Source of the DNA: JABAYQ01 sp018608925
GTDB taxonomy: Bacteria > Bacteroidota > Bacteroidia > Flavobacteriales > UBA7312
Direction: 5' to 3'
NCBI GenBank assembly: GCA_037625715.1
Contig: JASJHQ010000016.1
Span: 1-22,206, forward strand
Length of the DNA stretch: 22,206 bases
The notes beneath the pieces were generated by a model that did no database searches, was not told the DNA's origin, and saw nothing but the letters and a program-made list of their open reading frames with translations. Shown here piece by piece: positions 15,877 to 22,206 of this stretch. Both the position numbers and the translations under genes were made by a program. Numbering within the stretch: position 1 is the first letter of the stretch; every line of letters begins with the position of its first letter.

Positions 15877-17194
15877 TAGACCAATACTTTTCGTTAATTA
15901 AAATTTTATATGCAAATTTAGTCTTTTTGTCTATTTTATAATGCTCATCAATTCTATGCCCAATTATTGCAAGAACTTTATTTTCTCGACAAAGCAACCA
16001 AGTGTTTTCCTTTTGTAATGTAGAACATTTTAAATCAATTAAAAAATCGCTTACTTTTTTGGTTCCCTTCATGCCAAATGGCTGGAAAACATCCCCCTTT
16101 TTCCACTTCCTTATCTCTAGCGGAAATGATAGTTTAGAGTAATCTAAAAGATGTTCGTCATCTTTAAAAATACAATCTTGTATAGCTACTTTTTCAAACT
16201 TTAAACCAATATGAGCCAATTCAGAATCTTCAACACCCACCTTAAACGAATTGAAATTAAGATCTTTAATCTTAGAAATTTCTAATCCCTTTCTTTCTTT
16301 TACTACTCTATAAATATGGTTTGATACCAATTTTCCGTTTTCTGCTTTTAATAAACTAAAAATATCTTTCCAGTTAAATGGCCCGAAATCTTTTAAAATT
16401 TGATAAATAATTTCTTGATGATTTTCCTGTCCTTTAATCCAGCTAGTTTCTAAACGATATCCAAAAGGAATCGAATAGAAAGAACCCTTAATTATATTGT
16501 TTGCCTCTGTCTTAAGTAATTCGAATTTCTCTTGATTAGATACTATTTCTTGAGCTAGTTTCTGGCGAATAGTACTGTCTTTTTGTTCCAAATCAACAAG
16601 AGATACATTTCTGATATAATTACGCTGATAGTTTAGAGAAGTATTTGAAGAGTCTTCTCTAAAAGTATAATTATTTTCTTTTAAAAAATCAATGATTTCT
16701 TTAGATGAGAAACATAATAAAGGCCTAATAATATTGCCGTTAATGGGCAGAATTCCACGCAAGCCCTCTAAACTAGCTTTCCTGCTTTTTTTAATTAATA
16801 GCGTTTCTATTGAATCATCTTGATGGTGAGCAGTAACAATTTTATCAAAATTGTTTTCTTGCATCAGCTGATCAAACCATTGATATCTTAAGTCTCTAGC
16901 TCCCATTTGAATAGAAACCTTAAATTCAGTTGTGTACTTTCTAGTATCAAAATTTGAACTGTAAAAAGGAACATTTAAGTTATGCGCTAACTCTTTTACA
17001 AAAACTTCGTCTTGGTCACTTTCCTCTCTTCTCAGTTTAAAATTACAATGAGCAATAGCAAAGTCATATTTTAAACTTGAAAAAAGGTGAGCCATTGCAA
17101 CGCTATCTTTTCCGCCACTAACGGCTAAGATTAGCCTTTCGTTAGAGCCAACCAACTTGTGTTTTTGTATGAATTTTTGCAGTCTACTCAGCAT
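15869..17194 (-). CDS. tilS: tRNA(Ile)-lysidine synthase TilS
   Basis: TilS uses ATP and lysine to convert C34 of the CAU-anticodon tRNA(Ile) to lysidine, so that it reads AUA rather than AUG. This is essential where that tRNA is the AUA decoder. In 441 residues, the N-type ATP-pyrophosphatase loop SGGKDS lies at 26-31, HHQDD at 123-127, and EDSSN (180-184) with RNYIR (191-195) complete the catalytic region. A C-terminal TilS domain starts near 372 (PFGMKGTKKVSDFL). The length is typical of the two-domain form. The start overlaps the end of pabB by 11 bases and its end overlaps the next gene by 8, so it is embedded in an operon. A low-GC genome uses AUA often, so demand should be high. Confidence 0.96.
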   Translation of the reverse strand: MLSRLQKFIQKHKLVGSNERLILAVSGGKDSVAMAHLFSSLKYDFAIAHCNFKLRREESDQDEVFVKELAHNLNVPFYSSNFDTRKYTTEFKVSIQMGARDLRYQWFDQLMQENNFDKIVTAHHQDDSIETLLIKKSRKASLEGLRGILPINGNIIRPLLCFSSKEIIDFLKENNYTFREDSSNTSLNYQRNYIRNVSLVDLEQKDSTIRQKLAQEIVSNQEKFELLKTEANNIIKGSFYSIPFGYRLETSWIKGQENHQEIIYQILKDFGPFNWKDIFSLLKAENGKLVSNHIYRVVKERKGLEISKIKDLNFNSFKVGVEDSELAHIGLKFEKVAIQDCIFKDDEHLLDYSKLSFPLEIRKWKKGDVFQPFGMKGTKKVSDFLIDLKCSTLQKENTWLLCRENKVLAIIGHRIDEHYKIDKKTKFAYKILINEKYWSNG

Positions 17195-18485
17195 CTAACA
17201 CTTTTAACATTGCATTAGCTTTTAACAAACATTCGGCATATTCTTTTTTAGATTCCGATTTTGAAGTAATCGCTCCCCCAACCATAAAAGAAGCAAAATT
17301 TTTGCTCTCATTGTAGATAATACTCCTAATTACAACATTAAAATCAAAGTCGCCATCTGGAGTAACATAGCCAACAGAACCAGAATAAAGTCCTCTTTTT
17401 GTAGCTTCAAATTTTTCGATTAGTTTCATAGCCATTATCTTAGGGGCTCCAGTCATACTTCCCATAGGAAAGGTGTCTTTTATAATATCAACCCAATGAG
17501 TGTCATTTTTAATCTGAGAAGTAACTGTTGAAATCAAATGGTGGACTTGAGTGAAAGAATAAGCTCCGTATAATTCTTCTACTTGTACGCTTGCTTTGGT
17601 TGCTGACTTTGACAAATCGTTTCTTACTAAATCGACAATCATTACGTTTTCACTCCTTTCTTTGGAGCAATTAAACAATTCGTTTTTTAAAGCAACATCT
17701 TGTTCTTTAGTTTCCCCTCTTTTTTTAGTTCCTTTTATTGGTTGCGAAATAATTTTACGGCCATTTTTCTTTAAATATCTCTCAGGACTAGCACAAATTA
17801 AATGGTGATCTTCAGCTCTGAAATATGCAGAAAAAGGAGGATTTGAAATGGCATCTAAATCTTTAAAAAGCGAGTAAGTACTTAGCTCTACATTGTGAGC
17901 ATAGAACTCAAAACAATAATTCATTTCGTAGATATCACCTCTATCGATATGATGGATGATTTTATCAAATTGTTGTAAATATTGTTCTTTACTTATTCTT
18001 TGTTTTAATTCGACAACATGCTTTTTAGATGGCTCTTTTAAATTAGTCATCATAATTTCTTTAAAAACCAATCTCATTTCTGATCGATCTAAATCAGATG
18101 GGAAATGAAAAACAACATCATTACCAATAATTTCAAATATCCATTTTGGCTGAAAGAAAACTAAATTAGGAAATTGATGTTCATCCTTGTTATTCGACTC
18201 TAACTCTTCAATTTCATTTTTTAGATCGTAGGAAAAAGCACCAAAAAGCCAGTCTTTTTTTTCATCGTAATACTCTTTTAGACGCTCTAGAGAATTATTG
18301 GTGCAAGTAATAGTAGAAATAGAGTCTGCTCCGACAAGCATATTTTTATCCAAATACAAGCCTAAAGAAGCATCTGTTTCTCCTTTAAGAACAGAGTAAT
18401 ATTGAAACTGGGAGCACCACACCATCAACTTATCTTTAAAAGAATCGACATCAGCAATATGGTAGGTAACGTTGGAGCGGTTCAT
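17184..18485 (-). CDS. pabB: Aminodeoxychorismate synthase component I (PabB)
   Basis: PabB converts chorismate, with ammonia supplied by PabA, into 4-amino-4-deoxychorismate, the precursor of p-aminobenzoate in folate synthesis. The 433-residue chorismate-binding protein is distinguished from anthranilate synthase TrpE by PIKGT at 249-253. Lys251 is the residue that forms the covalent intermediate in PabB, where TrpE has Ala. Other family motifs are ENVMIVDLVRNDLS (280-292), GSMTGAPK (342-349) and GLYSGSVGY (365-373). I choose the ATG at 18483-18485, which shares its A with the lnt stop (TAATG) and implies translational coupling. An in-frame ATG 11 codons earlier lies inside lnt. No pabA or pabC gene is in the window. 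Confidence 0.92.
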   Translation of the reverse strand: MNRSNVTYHIADVDSFKDKLMVWCSQFQYYSVLKGETDASLGLYLDKNMLVGADSISTITCTNNSLERLKEYYDEKKDWLFGAFSYDLKNEIEELESNNKDEHQFPNLVFFQPKWIFEIIGNDVVFHFPSDLDRSEMRLVFKEIMMTNLKEPSKKHVVELKQRISKEQYLQQFDKIIHHIDRGDIYEMNYCFEFYAHNVELSTYSLFKDLDAISNPPFSAYFRAEDHHLICASPERYLKKNGRKIISQPIKGTKKRGETKEQDVALKNELFNCSKERSENVMIVDLVRNDLSKSATKASVQVEELYGAYSFTQVHHLISTVTSQIKNDTHWVDIIKDTFPMGSMTGAPKIMAMKLIEKFEATKRGLYSGSVGYVTPDGDFDFNVVIRSIIYNESKNFASFMVGGAITSKSESKKEYAECLLKANAMLKVLDAE

Positions 18486-20011
18486 TACTTCTTTCTTTTG
18501 TTTGCAATTAGAAAACAAATAAAGAAAGCTGACAAGAAAGAAGCTAAACGACCAATATAATCACCGTACTGTACGTAAAACGTATTGCCCGTAACAACAG
18601 CCATTTCACGAGAAATTACTGTTTGTTCGTTCCATTTAGTTTGATCCGTTAGATTTCCTAAAGGATCAATAAAAGCCGAAACTCCTGTGTTTGCGCTTCT
18701 AACAATAGACCTTCTTGTTTCGACTGCTCTCAATCTAGCATAATCAAGATGTTGTAAGTATCCTGGTGTATCTTTCCACCATCCGTCATTAGTAATTATG
18801 GCAAGAATGTTTGCTCCGTTTCTAACAAACTCAGAAACATACTCTCCGTATATAGACTCGTAGCATACAATTGGGGCAAGTCTGGTACTATCCTTAGTAA
18901 AAACAGATCTGTATTCTTGAGTACCTAAACTTCCTGAAATACCGCCTAAATCTATCGAAAGAAACTTTAATTTTCCTAAGACTTTAGCAAAAGGCATAAA
19001 CTCAACACCCTGAACTAATTTGGATTTGTGGTAAACCTCCACCCCGCTTTTATTAATATAAAGTGCAGAGTTAAAAACATCATAAAATAAATTGGAGTTA
19101 GAGAAAGATCGAGCAGTATTAGTTAATTTAGAATCGTATTTTTTATAAGTGGTTGCCCCCACCAAAATTTGTAAATCTGGAAACTGATTAATCAAATTCT
19201 TCAACTTTATAATAGAGGTAGCGTTTTCTATTTTAGACTCCCAAATGCCTTCTATTAGAGCAGTTTCCGGACCAACAAGATAATTAGTAGTACTATCAAT
19301 TTCGAACAAAGCGCAATCTATAAACTGATCAAGTTGCTGATCTGCGCTAAGACCATTAAACTTCTCTATATAAGGGTCAATATTAGGCTGTACCACAACA
19401 AATTTCTGGGTATGACTTGTTTCAAAATTTGCACTTATTAAAAAAGAAATGGCAATCGGAACAAAGACAACAAACATTGAAGAGTATATATACTTCTTAT
19501 GATTTATAGCTTGAACTATAAATAGATTGGCTATCAAAATCCACATGCTCCCTCCTAATACTCCAGTATATTCATACCATTGAATAAGCATCGGGTAAGA
19601 GGAAAAACTATTTCCCAATGTAAGCCAAGGCCAAGACAAGTCCCAATTAAGGTGAATATATTCAAAGCACAACCAAAAACATAGCATTGCCCACCAACCT
19701 CTTTTCAAATCAAATCTTGACTTAACTATAAATGCCATTAAAAACACAAATGACATTAAAAGAGTGTTTACTAAAACGGCCATAACCATTCCAAACATGG
19801 AGGCGTGCATAATCCAAAATGTGGTTGCAATATTCCAAACTAGAAAAGATAAAAAAGAATAAAAATATATCTCTTTTTTAGTTTTTAAGGTTGAGAAAAG
19901 ATAAAATAATGGGACAAATGCGATCAACGAAAGCAAAGGAAAACCGTTAGGAGGCCATGATACTAAAAGTAAAAAAGCTGAAAAAAGACTTAGTAATGAT
20001 TTTTTAAACAT
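18485..20011 (-). CDS. lnt: Apolipoprotein N-acyltransferase Lnt
   Basis: Lnt transfers an acyl chain from phospholipid to the N-terminal Cys of diacylated lipoproteins in the inner membrane, the last step of lipoprotein maturation. In 508 residues, about six N-terminal membrane helices (to about 192) precede a periplasmic nitrilase domain and a final helix (about 489-503). The catalytic triad is visible: Glu249 in GPETAL, Lys331 in HKSKLVQG, and Cys383 in PIVCYES, followed by ITNDGWW. They correspond to E. coli Glu267, Lys335 and Cys387. The start MFKKSLLSLF gives a normal first helix, and only 12 bases part it from pssA on the other strand. It is the first gene of the lnt-pabB-tilS-PH-dsbD operon. 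Its likely clients include the lipoprotein at 217-444. Confidence 0.96.
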   Translation of the reverse strand: MFKKSLLSLFSAFLLLVSWPPNGFPLLSLIAFVPLFYLFSTLKTKKEIYFYSFLSFLVWNIATTFWIMHASMFGMVMAVLVNTLLMSFVFLMAFIVKSRFDLKRGWWAMLCFWLCFEYIHLNWDLSWPWLTLGNSFSSYPMLIQWYEYTGVLGGSMWILIANLFIVQAINHKKYIYSSMFVVFVPIAISFLISANFETSHTQKFVVVQPNIDPYIEKFNGLSADQQLDQFIDCALFEIDSTTNYLVGPETALIEGIWESKIENATSIIKLKNLINQFPDLQILVGATTYKKYDSKLTNTARSFSNSNLFYDVFNSALYINKSGVEVYHKSKLVQGVEFMPFAKVLGKLKFLSIDLGGISGSLGTQEYRSVFTKDSTRLAPIVCYESIYGEYVSEFVRNGANILAIITNDGWWKDTPGYLQHLDYARLRAVETRRSIVRSANTGVSAFIDPLGNLTDQTKWNEQTVISREMAVVTGNTFYVQYGDYIGRLASFLSAFFICFLIANKRKK

Positions 20012-20023
20012 CTATTTGTATTA

Positions 20024-20791
20024 TTGCATAACAAATATCCGTATTTCTTGAGAATTCAAAAACATATTCCTAATTTCTTTACTCTATCCAATTTAAGTTG
20101 CGGAATGCTTGCTATTTTCTTAGCGTTTCAATCGCAATTAGTTCTAGCAGGATTGTTTATCATGATTGGATTATTTTTCGACTTTTTTGACGGAATGCTT
20201 GCTCGAATCTTTAAAGTAAGCGGAGAACTTGGCAAACAACTTGATAGTTTAGCCGACTTAATCACTTTTGGAGTTGCACCTTCTATCATTGTTTTTCAGC
20301 TTATTTACAAAATAGAAACTGGAGATTTTTTAATGCAAACCAATGAAACAAAGAATATATTCTTGCATTTAAGTCCTTTCGTTGCTTTTTTAATTCCAAT
20401 ATTTTCAGCACTAAGATTAGCTAAGTTTAATATTGATACTAACCAAAGCTCAAGTTTTGTTGGCGTCCCCACTCCTGCGAATGCTTTATTTTTTATTGCC
20501 TTTCCATTAATTCTTGAGTATCAAGAAAGTTCTTTAATGGCGAACTGTATTAACAATTTATATTTTCTAATAATTACTACAATTATCATGAGCTTACTCA
20601 TGGTTGCCGATATAAAATTGTTTTCTTTTAAAATTAAAAGTTTGGCTTGGAAAGAAAATAAAGTTCAATATATATTTATTTTAATAACGGGCTTATTATT
20701 ATGGCTATTCCATTTTGTAGCTATCCCAATTATTATACTTTTGTATCCAGTTATATCACTTATAAAAAAACAAGATGAAATTCAAAGCTGA
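20024..20791 (+). CDS. pssA: CDP-diacylglycerol--serine O-phosphatidyltransferase PssA
   Basis: PssA joins serine to CDP-diacylglycerol, giving phosphatidylserine, the precursor of phosphatidylethanolamine, in the inner membrane. The 255-residue form starting at 20024 has a perfect CDP-alcohol phosphatidyltransferase motif, D-x2-DG-x2-AR-x8-G-x3-D-x3-D, from Asp53 to Asp78. Multiple membrane helices run through the protein, with a cluster at about 175-250. No in-frame ATG precedes the conserved KHIPNFFTLSNL stretch (13-24). The start is therefore non-ATG: TTG at 20024 is the longest choice, and TTG at 20048 (codon 9) is a real alternative. It diverges from lnt after 12 bases and overlaps purS by 17 bases downstream. 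Confidence 0.92.
   Translation: MHNKYPYFLRIQKHIPNFFTLSNLSCGMLAIFLAFQSQLVLAGLFIMIGLFFDFFDGMLARIFKVSGELGKQLDSLADLITFGVAPSIIVFQLIYKIETGDFLMQTNETKNIFLHLSPFVAFLIPIFSALRLAKFNIDTNQSSSFVGVPTPANALFFIAFPLILEYQESSLMANCINNLYFLIITTIIMSLLMVADIKLFSFKIKSLAWKENKVQYIFILITGLLLWLFHFVAIPIIILLYPVISLIKKQDEIQS
20032..20059 (-). promoter_or_regulatory. Candidate promoter of the lnt operon, inside the pssA coding start
   Basis: On the minus strand TTG (complement of 20057-20059) is followed after 17 bases by GATATTTG (complement of 20032-20039). This is one mismatch from TAnnTTTG and at the short end of the usual spacing. It predicts a start near 20025 and a leader of about 14 bases before the lnt ATG. The 12-base gap to pssA leaves no other place for it. 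Confidence 0.4.
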
Positions 20792-21026
20792 AATAGATGT
20801 AATGCCTTTAAAAGCACTACTTGATCCTCAAGGAAAAGCAGTTAGTTCTAGTATGTCCAACGTTGGATTATCGCAAATATCCAATGTTCGTATTGGTAAA
20901 CATATGACACTTGAAATAGAGGCGTCTAATATAGATGATGCTAAAGGATTAGTGGATAAAGCGTGTAAGGATATGCTTTGCAATCAGATAATGGAAGAAT
21001 ACCATTTTACTGTTACTGCATTTTAA
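20775..21026 (+). CDS. purS: Phosphoribosylformylglycinamidine synthase subunit PurS
   Basis: PurS is the small structural subunit of the PurS-PurQ-PurL complex, which makes FGAM from FGAR and glutamine in purine synthesis. It bridges the glutaminase and synthetase and helps carry ammonia. The 83-residue protein has the usual length and features, including KFKAEIDVMPLKALLDPQGKA and the central VRIGKHMTLEIEA strand region. It overlaps pssA by 17 bases, so the two are co-transcribed although unrelated in pathway. Its presence implies that this genome uses the small-PurL, three-protein enzyme rather than the large single-chain PurL of many Gram-negative bacteria; purQ and purL are not in the window. 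Its stop overlaps the lptB stop. Confidence 0.9.
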   Translation: MKFKAEIDVMPLKALLDPQGKAVSSSMSNVGLSQISNVRIGKHMTLEIEASNIDDAKGLVDKACKDMLCNQIMEEYHFTVTAF

Positions 21027-21748
21027 GACCTTAATTCAAAGTTTTTACCAAGGTATACTTTTCGAACTTGCTCGTCTTCTGCAAGCTCTTTAGCTGTGCC
21101 AGATTTCAAGATCTTACCTTCGTAAAGCAAATAAGCTCTTTCTGTAATAGATAGGGTTTCATGAACATTGTGATCTGTAATAAGAATTCCAATGTTCTTT
21201 TTCTTAAGGGTAGAAACAATTTGCTGAATATCTTCTACTGCAATAGGGTCTACCCCTGCAAAAGGCTCATCGAGTAAAATAAATTTCGGATCTGTTGCTA
21301 AACATCGAGCAATTTCCGTCCTTCTTCTTTCTCCTCCTGATAGCAAATCTCCTTTGGTTTTTCTGATAAGATTAAGTCCAAACTCACTTATCAACTCTTC
21401 TAACTTTAGACTTTGTTCTTCCATACTCAAAGAGGTCATTTCTAAGACTGCACTAATATTATCCTCAACAGAAAGTTTTCTGAAAACAGAAGCTTCTTGA
21501 GCTAAGTAACCAACACCCATCTGAGCTCTTTTGTACATAGGCAGACTTGTGATTTCAATATCATTAAGTAGCACAGTTCCATTGTCTGGCTTCACAAGAC
21601 CAACCATCATATAAAAAGTAGTAGTCTTTCCTGCTCCATTGGGGCCTAGAAGTCCAACTATTTCCCCTTGATTGACTTGAACAGAAACATTATCGACAAC
21701 ATTTCTGCCGCTATAATTTTTAATGATATTTTTTGCTCCCAACTTCAT
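21023..21748 (-). CDS. lptB: LPS export ABC transporter ATP-binding protein LptB
   Basis: LptB is the cytosolic ATPase that, with LptFG and LptC, extracts LPS from the inner membrane and pushes it along the Lpt bridge. With the start at ATG 21746-21748 it has 241 residues. Walker A GPNGAGKTT is at 35-43, the Q-loop Gln at 84, signature LSGGERRR at 136-143, Walker B FILLDEP at 156-162 and the switch His at 193. FAGVDPIA after Walker B and the ERRRTEIAR sequence are typical of LptB. The open frame begins 15 codons earlier, but that would overlap tatC and add a basic tail absent from the family. It follows tatC after 4 bases, so they share a transcript. Confidence 0.95.
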   Translation of the reverse strand: MKLGAKNIIKNYSGRNVVDNVSVQVNQGEIVGLLGPNGAGKTTTFYMMVGLVKPDNGTVLLNDIEITSLPMYKRAQMGVGYLAQEASVFRKLSVEDNISAVLEMTSLSMEEQSLKLEELISEFGLNLIRKTKGDLLSGGERRRTEIARCLATDPKFILLDEPFAGVDPIAVEDIQQIVSTLKKKNIGILITDHNVHETLSITERAYLLYEGKILKSGTAKELAEDEQVRKVYLGKNFELRS

Positions 21749-21752
21749 AATC

Positions 21753-22205
21753 TTATTTATCAAATTTTGCGGAAATCTTAATACTAATTTCATAAAGTAA
21801 CATCAAAGGGAATGTTACTAATATTTGACTCATGATATCTGGCGGAGTGATAATAGCAGCCAACAAAAGCAAACAAACTAAAGCATGTTTTCTATATTTT
21901 CTTAAAAAGGTAGGTGTTATCAATCCAAATTTACTTAGAAAATAAACTAATACAGGCAATTGAAAAATGAGTCCGTTTGCTAAGCATACTGATGTAACTA
22001 TTGAAATAAATGAGTTTAAACTTATTTGATTAGCAACCTGTGTGCTTATCTGATAATTTCCTAAAAACTGAACCGATAATGGAGAGACGAAATAATATCC
22101 GAATAAAATACCTAAAATAAAAAGTAAAGAAACATAAAAGACAATTCCTCTAGAGTACTTTCTTTCTCCATCACTAAGTGCAGGGCCAATAAACCTCCAT
22201 ATTTC
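21753..22205 (-). CDS. tatC: Twin-arginine translocase subunit TatC (C-terminal part, 5' end outside window)
   Basis: TatC is the polytopic receptor of the Tat system, which exports folded proteins with twin-arginine signals. The frame is open to the right edge, giving 150 residues, probably somewhat over half of the protein. I recognise the conserved block EIWRFIGPALSDGERKY at its beginning, the following membrane helix, FQLPVL, FLRKYRKHA, and the ITPPDIMSQ motif before the last helix. This corresponds to the family's third to sixth membrane segments. An internal ATG within this frame at 21959 is not the start. It is followed by lptB after 4 bases. tatA is not seen here. Confidence 0.95.
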   Translation of the reverse strand, partial: EIWRFIGPALSDGERKYSRGIVFYVSLLFILGILFGYYFVSPLSVQFLGNYQISTQVANQISLNSFISIVTSVCLANGLIFQLPVLVYFLSKFGLITPTFLRKYRKHALVCLLLLAAIITPPDIMSQILVTFPLMLLYEISIKISAKFDK

Positions 22206-22206
22206 C

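Noticed and set aside
18799..18815. TGGCAAGAATGTTTGCT, a sigma-54-like sequence inside lnt
   Set aside because: The GG to GC spacing is 11 instead of 10, position 6 does not fit, and it lies antisense within a coding region with no gene downstream.
21749..21793. 15-codon N-terminal extension of lptB
   Set aside because: It overlaps the end of tatC. The internal ATG four bases after the tatC stop matches the usual LptB N-terminus.
1..22206. CRISPR arrays, insertion sequences, tRNA or rRNA genes, phage or defence genes
   Set aside because: I looked on both strands and saw no regular direct repeats, transposase motifs, tRNA cloverleaf-like segments or rRNA stretches. The window is compact core genome.

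Overview
The window looks like a chromosomal core segment of a low-GC member of the Bacteroidetes, most likely a (marine) flavobacterium. The evidence is a CotH-family exoprotein with a C-terminal type IX secretion (type B) sorting domain, promoters of the Bacteroidetes TTG-N19-TAnnTTTG form, starts that mostly lack a Shine-Dalgarno sequence, a Bacteroidetes-type long SecA with a DUF2795 gene just upstream, and a small Cys-rich flavobacterial-style lipoprotein. I see no mobile element, CRISPR array, rRNA or tRNA.

Layout. (1) 1-2511: the tail of an unknown plus-strand gene meets a small lipoprotein gene at a bidirectional terminator. The lipoprotein gene diverges from htpG, whose upstream region carries a full-consensus sigma-54 promoter motif. 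(2) 2832-8500, plus strand: a 1092-residue secreted CotH kinase-like protein, then a close-packed SAM methyltransferase, a LolD/MacB-type ABC ATPase and a PduO-type cobalamin adenosyltransferase, then a separately promoted DUF2795 gene with its own terminator. (3) 8575-11832: secA, which runs tail to tail with one base to spare into comM (YifB). (4) 13392-20011, minus strand: a five-gene overlapping operon lnt-pabB-tilS-(PH-like membrane protein)-dsbD, closed by a hairpin terminator. (5) 20024-21026, plus strand: pssA, apparently with a TTG start, overlapping purS. (6) 21023-22205, minus strand: lptB preceded by the C-terminal part of tatC, which is cut by the window edge.

Functionally the segment is rich in envelope-biogenesis genes: SecA and TatC for export, Lnt for lipoprotein maturation, LptB for LPS transport, a LolD-like ATPase, DsbD for periplasmic reductant, PssA for phosphatidylserine, and one T9SS-exported protein. 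Folate (pabB), tRNA(Ile) modification (tilS), purine (purS) and B12 (pduO) genes are woven into the same transcripts. Several starts are placed downstream of the longest open frame (dsbD, pabB, lptB), because the extensions run back into the upstream gene and hide a signal peptide or a normal N-terminus.

I do not see convincing evidence of a new multigene system. The observations most worth testing are the sigma-54 motif at htpG, the multidomain CotH exoprotein, the overlapping lnt/pssA divergent starts with a non-ATG initiator, and the two convergent gene pairs that share or almost share stop codons without a terminator.
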